Positions 1 through 8,306 of a DNA stretch of 64,000 nt are shown here, in pieces. The DNA comes from JBFHIZ01 sp963666475. GTDB lineage: Bacteria; Bacillota; Clostridia; Lachnospirales; Lachnospiraceae. The position numbers and the translations under genes were made by a program. Location: NCBI GenBank assembly GCA_963666475.2, contig OY762821.2:310001-374000 (forward strand), in the 5' to 3' direction. The notes below the pieces were generated by a model. That model saw only the letters and a list, made by a program, of their open reading frames with translations, did no database searches and was not told the origin of the DNA. The number at the start of each line of letters is the position of its first letter. The first letter of the stretch is position 1.

Positions 1-1
1 T

Positions 2-2044
2 GCACTATATGATGACCCGGAATTCGATTGGTATCAAATGAAAGAAATTCGAGTAGGATTAGAGCGTAAAGTAGATATTTCTTTGTATGACAGAAAGGAA
101 TATGATTATTTGCTGATGCGTGAATTTCGAAAAGGGTTGGAAGCTGGGGTGAATTTATTTCCATATTATGAAAAAGGATATAGTACGTCGATTCTTCGAG
201 CAATTAGACATGGCCAGGAAAATGGTATTGACTTAATTAAATATGCAGAAAAAGGATATCAAAGCGATCAGATGGAACAATTTTTGATTGCAATTCAGCA
301 TCATATTCCTCTAGAAGAGCATGTGAACATTAATGTTTCTGGCAGTCAAATGGAACAACTTCGGTTGGGAGTAGAAAATCGTGTTGATATCTCAAAATAT
401 GGGAATTTAAAGTATAATTGGATGCAAATGCAGGAAATAAGACTTGGGTTGGAAAAAAAGCTGGATGTAGAGTGGTATAATAACATTCTCTTTTCCGCAA
501 AACAGATGAGAGAGATTCGTCTCGGGTTAGAACTTGGGCAGCCAGTTAAATATTATGCTAAGTTTTCGTTTGGATTTACGGACATGCGTAGAGCAAGAGA
601 GTGGATTCAACAAGAAGGAACGGAGTTTTATGAACAGGCACAAGAGCGTGGGGATATTCAACAAACGGATAAAATCAGTATACGAATCAGCGAAGATCGT
701 ATGCATGCATTTATATTTTTAGAAAGTCCAAAAGGAAACATTAGACATACAGAAGAAGAAATTTTGGAGCAGATTCATCAAGCAGGTGTAAAACTTGGAA
801 TTGATAAAGGACTCATCTCGCAGTTGCTTGAGTTGGAAATATATAATCGTGAAATTGAATTTGCGACAGGGAAAGACAAGGTTGATGGGGAGGATGGCGA
901 ATATCAATACGCAATCAATACAAACATTAATCGAAAACCAAAACTGCTTCCGGATGGTTCGGTTGATTATCATAACATAGACCTTTTCGTTCAAGTAAAA
1001 GAAGGGGATTTGATCGCTACATATATTCCACCTACCACAGGAATTTATGGCTTTCAAGTGACGGGAGAAATGCAACAGCCAACCAAAGGAAAGGAACAAA
1101 AAAAGTTGCATGGAAAAGGCGTTCTGGAAATTTCTGAAGGACGATTTATTGCAACGATGAAAGGAAGAATTGAACAAAACGGGTTGGTTATTAATATCGT
1201 AGAAGGATATATTCATAATGGAGATTTAACTATGAATGATGGCAATATATTCTTTGATGGAGATGTATTGATTACAGGAGATGTTGGAGACCATGTAATT
1301 GTCGAGTCGACCAAAAATATAGAAGTAGAAGGGATGGTGGGAGCATCATTTCTTAAAGCGGGCGGAGACATTATAATAAAAGGTGGGGTCAATGCAAAAG
1401 ATGAAGGGAAAATTGAATCGGATGGAGGTGTGTCCGCAAAATTTTTGGAGAGAGCAACAATTTTTGCAGGAAAAGACATTCAAAGCAACTATATTTTACA
1501 TTCCAATATCCGAACAGAAGGTTATGTAATTGTTTCAGGGACAAAGGGTTCCATTATAGGTGGATTAATTGAGGCTGTTAGAGGTGTTGACTCGTTTGTG
1601 ATAGGCAATATAAATGAAGTGGAAACCAGAATTTCTGTTGGTCAAAATGACATGTACATAGAATCCCTGGAAAAAATAAATAATGAGATAAAAGTCTGGC
1701 AGGAAAAGGTGGATGAGATTATATCGAAGGTAAAAGAAATTTCTTCAAAATATTCCAAAACACAATTGTTGGAAATACCAATATATATAAAACTCTTACA
1801 GGGAATTGCAATAAGACAAGATGCACTAAATCAAGCGATACAGCAAAGAGATATGTTTATGAGAAAATATCGCCTGTTGGGGAATACCGCACAAGTGATT
1901 GCAAAAGGAATGATTTATCCTAGAACAGTAGTACAAATTAATTTTAATCATATTCGTGTGCTTGATACATATAGCAATGTAACTATTAGACTGGACGGAG
2001 GGAAGGTGCGGATATATGGATTCGAAAACAAATCGACAACCTAA
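2..2044 (+). CDS. FapA/DUF342 family protein with N-terminal 26-residue repeats, 5' end outside window
   Basis: The reading frame is open from the first bases of the window, so the gene is truncated on the left; the ATG at 38 lies inside a repeat and is not the start. Seven 26-residue units fill about positions 29-574, each built on QMxEIRxGLExxxDxxxY. The C-terminal two thirds is the FapA (DUF342) region: a mixed segment, then a glycine/isoleucine-rich beta-helix (about 1220-1610) with turns such as GDVLITGDVG and GGDIIIKGGV, and a charged coiled-coil tail (about 1650-1870). FapA proteins are cytoplasmic and linked to polymer or polarity functions, but their biochemistry is poorly known. The 3' end overlaps the HD-GYP gene by 29 bases, which suggests translational coupling. 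The role of the repeats is unknown; protein-protein contact is my inference. Confidence 0.85.
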   Translation, partial: ALYDDPEFDWYQMKEIRVGLERKVDISLYDRKEYDYLLMREFRKGLEAGVNLFPYYEKGYSTSILRAIRHGQENGIDLIKYAEKGYQSDQMEQFLIAIQHHIPLEEHVNINVSGSQMEQLRLGVENRVDISKYGNLKYNWMQMQEIRLGLEKKLDVEWYNNILFSAKQMREIRLGLELGQPVKYYAKFSFGFTDMRRAREWIQQEGTEFYEQAQERGDIQQTDKISIRISEDRMHAFIFLESPKGNIRHTEEEILEQIHQAGVKLGIDKGLISQLLELEIYNREIEFATGKDKVDGEDGEYQYAINTNINRKPKLLPDGSVDYHNIDLFVQVKEGDLIATYIPPTTGIYGFQVTGEMQQPTKGKEQKKLHGKGVLEISEGRFIATMKGRIEQNGLVINIVEGYIHNGDLTMNDGNIFFDGDVLITGDVGDHVIVESTKNIEVEGMVGASFLKAGGDIIIKGGVNAKDEGKIESDGGVSAKFLERATIFAGKDIQSNYILHSNIRTEGYVIVSGTKGSIIGGLIEAVRGVDSFVIGNINEVETRISVGQNDMYIESLEKINNEIKVWQEKVDEIISKVKEISSKYSKTQLLEIPIYIKLLQGIAIRQDALNQAIQQRDMFMRKYRLLGNTAQVIAKGMIYPRTVVQINFNHIRVLDTYSNVTIRLDGGKVRIYGFENKSTT

Positions 2045-3125
2045 AAAGAGAGGAAAAATTCTAATTGTTGATGAGATTGCGGAGAATCGAAGTATTCTTC
2101 GCATGGGGCTTGAGGAAGAATACGAAATTCTTGAGGTAGTATATGCGGAAGATGCGATTGAAATCCTTCAAAAGGAGAATCTAAATATTTCCTTGGTTCT
2201 TTTGGATATCAACATGCCTGAGATGGACGGATTAAAATTGCTGGAAAAGATGAATGAAACAAAACGAAGCCACTATATTCCGGTTGTAGCCATCGCAACC
2301 AATGATACCGATGAGGTCCGAAAAAAAGGATACGAACTAGGTGTCATTGCGTATGTTGAAAAACCATATAATATGAAAGTTATCCGAAATGCAATTCGCA
2401 ACGTAATCGATATTTTTCACGAAAAAAATATGCTGGAGAAACAAAATATTATACAGAATCGTAAACTTGAAAACCAGGCACTTCATCTCCATCAGCTGAA
2501 TCAAAATCTTACGAACATGCTCGGAACGGTTGTTGAATTTCGTACTTTTGAAGGAGCAGAGCATGTCATTAAAGTAAAAGAGTTTTCAAGAGTCATTGGG
2601 AATATGTTGCGAACCTCTTATAAAGAATATCAGTTAACGGAAGAAAAAATAAATCGGATTGTCTCGGGTGCCTCACTTCATGATATTGGAAAAATTATGA
2701 TTCCGGAGACGATTTTGATGAAACCTGGAAAACTGACGATTGAAGAATTTGAAATGATGAAATCTCATACAACAAAGGGTTGCGAGATATTAGAGCAACT
2801 TAAGGATTACATTGAAAGAGAAGAGTATCAGGACATTTATGATATTTGTAGATTTCATCATGAGAAGTATGATGGAAGTGGATATCCAGATGGAAGAGCA
2901 GGAGAAATGATACCTGTATCAGCACAGATTGTTGCAGTTGCAGAGACATTGGATGCCTTGATCTCGGATGTTGTATATCGCAGAGCCTATCCTTTTGATG
3001 AAGCAATTCGAATGATTTTGGAAGGGAATTGTGGAGTATATTCCCCCAAAATATTGGAGTGTATGCGTTTAAAAGTGGATGAATTAAAACGTATAGCTGC
3101 TCATTATCAAGAACAGGAAGTCTAA
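2016..3125 (+). CDS. Response regulator with HD-GYP phosphodiesterase domain
   Basis: 369 aa. An N-terminal receiver domain has acidic D19/E20, phospho-acceptor D64 in LLDINMPEMDG, T96 and K116 in EKPYN. A helical linker (about 125-170) leads to an HD-GYP domain: EHVIKV (H183), HD at 222-223 in LHDIGKI, and HHEKYDGSGYPDG (281-293) carrying the GYP triplet. HD-GYP enzymes hydrolyse cyclic di-GMP; with all metal ligands present this one is probably active and switched by phosphorylation. Its kinase is not visible here. The ATG lies in the 3' end of the FapA gene, with GGAGGGAAGG just upstream, so the two are likely one operon. A strong terminator follows immediately. Confidence 0.93.
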   Translation: MDSKTNRQPKKRGKILIVDEIAENRSILRMGLEEEYEILEVVYAEDAIEILQKENLNISLVLLDINMPEMDGLKLLEKMNETKRSHYIPVVAIATNDTDEVRKKGYELGVIAYVEKPYNMKVIRNAIRNVIDIFHEKNMLEKQNIIQNRKLENQALHLHQLNQNLTNMLGTVVEFRTFEGAEHVIKVKEFSRVIGNMLRTSYKEYQLTEEKINRIVSGASLHDIGKIMIPETILMKPGKLTIEEFEMMKSHTTKGCEILEQLKDYIEREEYQDIYDICRFHHEKYDGSGYPDGRAGEMIPVSAQIVAVAETLDALISDVVYRRAYPFDEAIRMILEGNCGVYSPKILECMRLKVDELKRIAAHYQEQEV

Positions 3126-3181
3126 AATAAAGAAACTATAATTCTTAAAGAAATCAGAGAATTATAGTTTCTTTATTTTTT
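3124..3181 (+). terminator. Intrinsic terminator after HD-GYP gene
   Basis: Perfect 22-bp inverted repeat (3124-3145 with 3158-3179) around a 12-base loop, ending in a T-run. It separates the HD-GYP operon from the gntR-ABC operon. Confidence 0.9.
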
Positions 3182-3183
3182 TG

Positions 3184-3211
3184 TTGACAAAAAAGATTAA
3201 CGTGATATACT
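3184..3211 (+). promoter_or_regulatory. Promoter of gntR-ABC operon
   Basis: TTGACA (3184-3189), 16-base spacer, TATACT (3206-3211). Just downstream (about 3211-3247) are repeated TTAGTTAA/GTTAAC-like half-sites that could be the operator for the GntR protein encoded next; that assignment is inference. Confidence 0.8.
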
Positions 3212-3277
3212 AATGTTAAGTTAGTTAATTAGTCAAGTAGTTAACCGATAAGGCGAATAAGAAAAGGAGGTGAAAAG

Positions 3278-3655
3278 ATGAATATTGATTTTAGTGTGGA
3301 TAAACCAATCTTTCTTCAAATATCAGATGGTATTGCAGATGCAATTTTATCTGGGGCATTTGAGGAAGAATCGCAGATTCCTTCAATTACAGAATTTGCA
3401 GTACAATACAAGATCAATCCTGCTACGGCATTAAAAGGTGTAAACATATTGGTCGATCAGGAAATCATCTATAAGAAGAGGGGAATCGGAATGTTTGTTA
3501 AGGCAGGGGCAGTAGAGAAATTACAGAGTAGCAGAAAGAATGAGTTTTTTGAACATTACATTACAAATGCGGTGGAGGAAGCCGTGAGGCTTGGAATTAC
3601 GAAGGAAGAAATGAAAAGTATGATTGAGAGAGGGTATGAATATGAAAGGAATTGA
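3278..3655 (+). CDS. GntR family transcriptional regulator, YtrA type
   Basis: 125 aa. The winged helix-turn-helix covers about residues 8-75 (DGIADAILSGAF ... QIPSITEFAVQYKINPATALKGVNIL ... KKRGIGMFV). The protein ends after a short dimerisation helix, with no large effector domain, which is the YtrA layout. These regulators usually repress an adjacent ABC exporter operon and respond to membrane or cell-wall stress. An AAAGGAGGTGA ribosome site precedes the ATG. The 3' end overlaps the ABC ATPase gene. Confidence 0.92.
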   Translation: MNIDFSVDKPIFLQISDGIADAILSGAFEEESQIPSITEFAVQYKINPATALKGVNILVDQEIIYKKRGIGMFVKAGAVEKLQSSRKNEFFEHYITNAVEEAVRLGITKEEMKSMIERGYEYERN

Positions 3656-4505
3656 GATCAAAGAGATTTCCAAGAGTTTTGGAAAAAATATTGCGCTAGA
3701 CCAAGTTTCGACCAAATTTGAGGAGCATAAGATTTATGGTCTATTGGGAAGAAATGGAGCAGGAAAATCTACATTACTAAAAATTATTGCAGAGCAATTG
3801 TATGCAGATGCAGGGGAAGCATTATTGGATGATCAAAAAATATTATCTACCGATGAAGCGTTTGGAAAAATCTATTTAATGAGTGAGCAAACATTGTATC
3901 CTGAAAAAATGAAAGTAAAAGATGTCATTCGTTGGACAAAAGAGTTCTATCCTAGTGCTGATCTGGATTATGCACGAGAACTTTTGAATAAGTTCGAACT
4001 TAGTGGTAAGAAAAAAGTGAAAGCCTTGTCCACGGGGTATTTATCAATTTTAAAGATTATCATTGCATTGTCAGTAAATGTGTCATATGTTCTTTTGGAT
4101 GAACCAATATTGGGCTTGGATGCAAATCACAGAGAACTATTTTATCGTGAACTGTTGGAACGATATATGAATTCGAATACAACCTTTGTCATTGCCACGC
4201 ATTTAATAGAGGAAGTGTCCGAAATCGTTGAAGATGTTGTGATTATTCATGATGGAAAAGTATTAATCAGTAAGAACAGAGAAGAACTTCTATCAAAAGC
4301 ATATATGGTATCAGGGCCAGAGACTGTAGTCGAAAAGTTCTGCGAAGGAAAAGAAGTGATTGGAGTGGAAAAGTTAGGAGGATTAAGAACCGCCTATGTA
4401 AATAAAATTGAAAATATACAAGAAGTCGAAGGGTTGGAAATACGAAAGATGAGCTTACAGAGTATGTTTATTCAACTGACAAATAAAAGGGGGGCAAACT
4501 TATGA
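3642..4505 (+). CDS. ABC transporter ATP-binding protein
   Basis: 287 aa from the ATG at 3642, chosen because AGAGGG lies 7 bases upstream; an in-frame TTG at 3624 is less likely. Walker A GRNGAGKST (36-44), Q-loop Q83, Walker B VLLDEP (about 150-155), H-loop H187. The signature motif is LSTGY (129-133) rather than LSGGQ, a divergence seen in some YtrB-like exporters. The last 75 residues form a small accessory domain. It pairs with the permease, whose ATG overlaps the stop by 4 bases, and is probably repressed by the upstream GntR protein. Substrate unknown. Confidence 0.92.
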   Translation: MKGIEIKEISKSFGKNIALDQVSTKFEEHKIYGLLGRNGAGKSTLLKIIAEQLYADAGEALLDDQKILSTDEAFGKIYLMSEQTLYPEKMKVKDVIRWTKEFYPSADLDYARELLNKFELSGKKKVKALSTGYLSILKIIIALSVNVSYVLLDEPILGLDANHRELFYRELLERYMNSNTTFVIATHLIEEVSEIVEDVVIIHDGKVLISKNREELLSKAYMVSGPETVVEKFCEGKEVIGVEKLGGLRTAYVNKIENIQEVEGLEIRKMSLQSMFIQLTNKRGANL

Positions 4506-5260
4506 AAATAAAATCAGCATATCGATTTCAAATGAAAGAATATCTGAAAGGAATGGCTGCATATTATGGTATCGTTTTATTGCTGGCTATGGGATTGTAT
4601 ATTCTTTTCATTTCGCTGGATCGTTTAGGAAAAATTGATTTAGAAGCAGAAAACATTCCGATGGTATATGTTGTAACTTCTATGTTTTTATTTATTTCCG
4701 CTATGGCCGTAAATAAAGAACATTTTCACATGCTCATACAAAATAGTGTGTCAAGAAAAGCTTTTTTTGTTGCAAGAACGGGTATGATATTGAGCGTAGC
4801 TGCGATATCCAGTGTGGTAGACTACTTGTTTCGAATTTTAGATGCAACACTTAATGGAAAAGTAAACTTTGAAACTACATCATCACTTTCTATGTATGGT
4901 AGTTATGATTTGTCCAACGTAGGCATTGTAATGCATTCTATATTGATGGTATTTTTAGAATGTGCGGCAGCTATGGCAATTGGATACTTGATTGTTTCAG
5001 TATTCTATCGAGTGGGCAACGGACTGTTTGTAGTCATTGGATTTGTTGTTTCAATTGTTGCAATTCGATATTTGGTTGTGGGAGCTATTTCCATTATGAG
5101 CGATTCTATGATGACTTTTCTAAGAAAATTGTTTTTAGGATATTATGATTTGCTCGAAAAAACACCAGTTACTGGTGAAGCGACAATAGCAGTCGTGTTT
5201 CTTTTATGCTCAATGATTAGTTGGCTATTACTCAGAAAAGCAAATATAAGAAAAAAATAA
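4502..5260 (+). CDS. ABC transporter permease
   Basis: 252 aa, about six hydrophobic segments (near residues 20-40, 55-75, 95-110, 145-170, 175-200, 225-245), no signal peptide and no other domain. It is the membrane partner of the preceding ATPase, with a 4-base ATGA overlap. Its stop codon is directly followed, with no gap, by the stop codon of the convergent DUF2804 gene. The exported compound cannot be read from the sequence. Confidence 0.85.
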   Translation: MKIKSAYRFQMKEYLKGMAAYYGIVLLLAMGLYILFISLDRLGKIDLEAENIPMVYVVTSMFLFISAMAVNKEHFHMLIQNSVSRKAFFVARTGMILSVAAISSVVDYLFRILDATLNGKVNFETTSSLSMYGSYDLSNVGIVMHSILMVFLECAAAMAIGYLIVSVFYRVGNGLFVVIGFVVSIVAIRYLVVGAISIMSDSMMTFLRKLFLGYYDLLEKTPVTGEATIAVVFLLCSMISWLLLRKANIRKK

Positions 5261-6292
5261 TTACCAGCGATTATGTACTTTTTCAGCAAATCCAAGAATA
5301 TTTTCAATGGACAAAATGGCGCCGTCGTCTAAGACTACGGTGCCTTTATATTTTCCAAATACTTGATGCTGATCGGATTGAAGCAATATAAAGTCTGTAT
5401 CTGCTGCACGATCAATAATTGGAGTAAAAGTGAGTTCGAAACGAGCATCATTTGAATGGAATATCCAAGGGGATAAATAATCATCTTTACCGTTCTTTTT
5501 TGGTATTTCAAAAGAAACCTGATCCAATTTATGAACTTTGCCGTCATATAATAAAATGTTTTCTGTTGCAGCTGAAGTGTCTCCGAATCCACAACCAATA
5601 TTAAAACCAAAAGTTTTTCCGGCAATTGTAGATTGTGCAGCAGCCCAATACCAGGTATTGTCATAGGTCCACACACCTCTTCCCCAATCAAGAAGTCCAT
5701 AACTGTTGATTGGGGAAAACAAATAATTTTCTCCTTTTATCGAGATTTTTCCTGAAGCTTTCATACCAAGTATTTTTTGGTTGTAATAAAATGCAAGAGG
5801 ATCTTCAGAAAATGGAGTAGCTATGACCATGTGTTCAGATGGTTCCTCGGATAAAACGATATCTATTTTTAATGGGAATCCATCACGAAAGTCTGCAATA
5901 TAACCTTTTAAGATACGTTTATTTGGGTCAACAGTAAATGTAAGGTGAGAGCGTTTGTTTGCTAAAGTGGAAGTGCCGCTCGAAGCATTATTTGGCAAAT
6001 TGAGTTTTCCCATAGGAAAGAAGCCCATATAACTTTTTGTAATCTGTCTGGGATATTTGTATTCCAAAAGACTAGCAGAGAGCATGCTCATATAACCATT
6101 GTCAGCAATGGTTAGGGCGACTGCAAAAGCATCATTAGTGATCAGATAATAATCCCATTCTTTGATACGAAAGTTACTGGCTTTGATTAGCGCTCGATCA
6201 TATTGAAAGTTTTCTTTTTTTGACCAGCCAGGAGCTGTTAAATGTCCGAGCTCATTATGAAGTGGAAGAATGGATTTAATTTCATTTTGCAT
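5261..6292 (-). CDS. DUF2804 family protein
   Basis: 343 aa from ATG 6292, preferred because TGAGGT lies just upstream; ATG 6304 gives four more residues. The sequence has the pattern I associate with DUF2804: an N-terminal HNELGHLTAPGWSK segment, the GYMGFFPMGKLNLP-like centre and WGRGVWTYDNTWYWAA near the middle, all rich in aromatic beta-strands. It is soluble, with no signal peptide. Function is unknown; the fold may resemble lipocalin-like or hydroxyneurosporene-synthase-like beta-sandwiches, but that is only an impression. It is divergent from the ABC exporter at 6467. Confidence 0.8.
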   Translation of the reverse strand: MQNEIKSILPLHNELGHLTAPGWSKKENFQYDRALIKASNFRIKEWDYYLITNDAFAVALTIADNGYMSMLSASLLEYKYPRQITKSYMGFFPMGKLNLPNNASSGTSTLANKRSHLTFTVDPNKRILKGYIADFRDGFPLKIDIVLSEEPSEHMVIATPFSEDPLAFYYNQKILGMKASGKISIKGENYLFSPINSYGLLDWGRGVWTYDNTWYWAAAQSTIAGKTFGFNIGCGFGDTSAATENILLYDGKVHKLDQVSFEIPKKNGKDDYLSPWIFHSNDARFELTFTPIIDRAADTDFILLQSDQHQVFGKYKGTVVLDDGAILSIENILGFAEKVHNRW

Positions 6293-6341
6293 AGTCGACC
6301 TCATGGTATTCAGAATTGTTTTGTTTTAAGCATCTATACCT

Positions 6342-6350
6342 ATTATAACA
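6342..6350 (-). promoter_or_regulatory. Extended -10 element upstream of DUF2804 gene
   Basis: On the minus strand this reads TGTTATAAT, an extended -10, with no good -35. It lies about 50 bases from the DUF2804 start and back-to-back with the promoter of the ABC exporter. Confidence 0.5.
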
Positions 6351-6401
6351 GAGATATGCGTCTCCGAACACTGTAAAAACAAGCATTCAAAAAAGCGTAC
6401 T

Positions 6402-6429
6402 TTGAAGAAACGTTGATAGATGGTATAAT
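6402..6429 (+). promoter_or_regulatory. Promoter of ABC exporter gene
   Basis: TTGAAG (6402-6407), 16-base spacer, TATAAT (6424-6429) preceded by TGG, which makes an extended -10. Confidence 0.7.
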
Positions 6430-6466
6430 ATTACGCATATGAAAAAGAATAAGGATGGGAATTAAA

Positions 6467-8239
6467 ATGAAAGTTAGTGGTGAAAATAAACAATATGCAT
6501 ACAAGGAGTTGATTCGAAGATTTGCTCCATATTACAAGAATTACAAGGGAGTTTTTGCGTTGGATTTATTCTGTGCGGCTCTAACAACTGTTTGCGAACT
6601 GGTATTACCGATGATTATGAGGTATATTACGAATGAAGGAATTCAGGATCTTGCGAATTTAACAATTCGTACCATGGTAATGCTTGCGGGAATATATATG
6701 GTATTACGTCTTATCGATTGTGTAGCTACTTATTACATGCTAGATATGGGGCATGTTATGGGAGCGAAAATCGAAACAGACATGCGTAAAGATGCATATA
6801 CACATCTGCAAAAACTTTCAGATACATTTTATAGCAATACAAAGGTCGGACAAATCATGGGAAGAATAACGAATGATCTTTTTGATGTTACAGAATTTGC
6901 ACATCATTGTCCGGAAGAATTTTTTATTGCAGGGATAAAGTTTGTGGTATCTTTTGTTATTTTATCTCAGATTAATATTTGGTTGACTTTAATCGTATTT
7001 GCTATTACACCGATGATGTTGCTTTCCAATCGTCATTCCAGAAAAAAAAGCAGAATTGCCTTTAAAAAGCAGCGTGTACAAATTGGAGATTTAAATGCCA
7101 GAATTGAAGATAGTTTACTCGGGCAAAAGGTTGTGAAAGCATTTGCCAATGAAGAAATGGAGATTGAAAGATTTGAAAAAGACAATCGACGTTTTTTGGC
7201 GGTAAAAGAAGAAACTTACAAATATATGGCTAGATTTCACGTCAGTGTTCGTTTGTTTGATGGAATCATGTATGTCTGTGTACTGTTATTTGGAGGGATG
7301 TTTTTGGTCAACGGGCAAATTAATGCAGGGGATCTGATTGCTTATTTATTATATGTAACAACTTTAATTACTACAGTACGAAAGATCATAGATTTTACAG
7401 AACAGTTTCAGCGTGGAATGACTGGCATTGAGCGATTTATTCAGATTATGGATGCGGATGTAGAGATTTTTGACGAACCATGTGCAAAACCGATTCATGA
7501 TCTAAAAGGAGACATACAAATTAAAGATGTAGAATTTGAGTATCCAGATGACAAAAATCAGGTGTTCAAAAATTTGAATATGCATATTTTGCCAGGTGAA
7601 AAAGTTGCAATTGTAGGACCAAGTGGTGGAGGAAAATCTACACTTTGCAATTTGATTCCTAGATTTTATAATTTGACTAGTGGAGAGATTCGCATTGACG
7701 ATAAGAACATTAAGAATATAACTTTGAAAAGTCTGCGTAGTCATATTGGAATCGTGCAGCAGGATGTATATTTGTTTTCTGGGACTGTATATGAGAATAT
7801 TTTGTATGGAAGATTAGACGCGACAGAAGAAGAGGCAATAGCTGCTGCAAAGGCTGCTGGAGCAGATGAGTTTATTGTGAAATTGAAAGATGGATATCAT
7901 ACTTATGTAGGGGAACGCGGTGTCAAATTGTCAGGAGGACAAAAACAAAGAATTAGTATTGCGCGTGTTTTCTTAAAGGATCCCAAAATCATCATTTTAG
8001 ATGAAGCCACGAGTGCCTTGGATAATGAGAGTGAATATGCTGTAGCAAGATCTTTGGATAGATTAAGCGTTGGACGCACAACGATTACGATTGCGCATCG
8101 TCTGTCTACAATTCAGAAATCGGATCGTATTTTTGTGTTATCCGAGCAGGGAATTGAAGAAGAGGGAAATCATGAGGAACTACTTCAAAGAGAAGGGACC
8201 TACCATAAGTTTTATCAAATGGCTATGAATTTGAAATAA
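6467..8239 (+). CDS. ABC transporter, fused permease and ATP-binding domains
   Basis: 590 aa from ATG 6467; the upstream in-frame ATG at 6455 overlaps the AAGGATGG ribosome site. It is an MsbA/MdlB-type half-transporter: six transmembrane helices in the first 320 residues, then a nucleotide-binding domain with Walker A GPSGGGKST, Q-loop VQQDVYLFSGT, signature LSGGQKQR, Walker B IIILDEATSALD and H-loop IAHRLST, all intact. Such proteins act as homodimers or heterodimers exporting lipids, peptides or drugs. No partner half-transporter is adjacent, so a homodimer is likely. Confidence 0.93.
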   Translation: MKVSGENKQYAYKELIRRFAPYYKNYKGVFALDLFCAALTTVCELVLPMIMRYITNEGIQDLANLTIRTMVMLAGIYMVLRLIDCVATYYMLDMGHVMGAKIETDMRKDAYTHLQKLSDTFYSNTKVGQIMGRITNDLFDVTEFAHHCPEEFFIAGIKFVVSFVILSQINIWLTLIVFAITPMMLLSNRHSRKKSRIAFKKQRVQIGDLNARIEDSLLGQKVVKAFANEEMEIERFEKDNRRFLAVKEETYKYMARFHVSVRLFDGIMYVCVLLFGGMFLVNGQINAGDLIAYLLYVTTLITTVRKIIDFTEQFQRGMTGIERFIQIMDADVEIFDEPCAKPIHDLKGDIQIKDVEFEYPDDKNQVFKNLNMHILPGEKVAIVGPSGGGKSTLCNLIPRFYNLTSGEIRIDDKNIKNITLKSLRSHIGIVQQDVYLFSGTVYENILYGRLDATEEEAIAAAKAAGADEFIVKLKDGYHTYVGERGVKLSGGQKQRISIARVFLKDPKIIILDEATSALDNESEYAVARSLDRLSVGRTTITIAHRLSTIQKSDRIFVLSEQGIEEEGNHEELLQREGTYHKFYQMAMNLK

Positions 8240-8306
8240 AATACGATATTATGAATAAGGGTATATTTTAATGTTTTGAGATTAGCAAAGAAAGAGGGCC
8301 GTAGAA

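Noticed and set aside
719..1216. 165-codon antisense frame inside the FapA gene
   Set aside because: Lies wholly across a convincing coding frame; amino-acid composition looks like reverse-strand noise.
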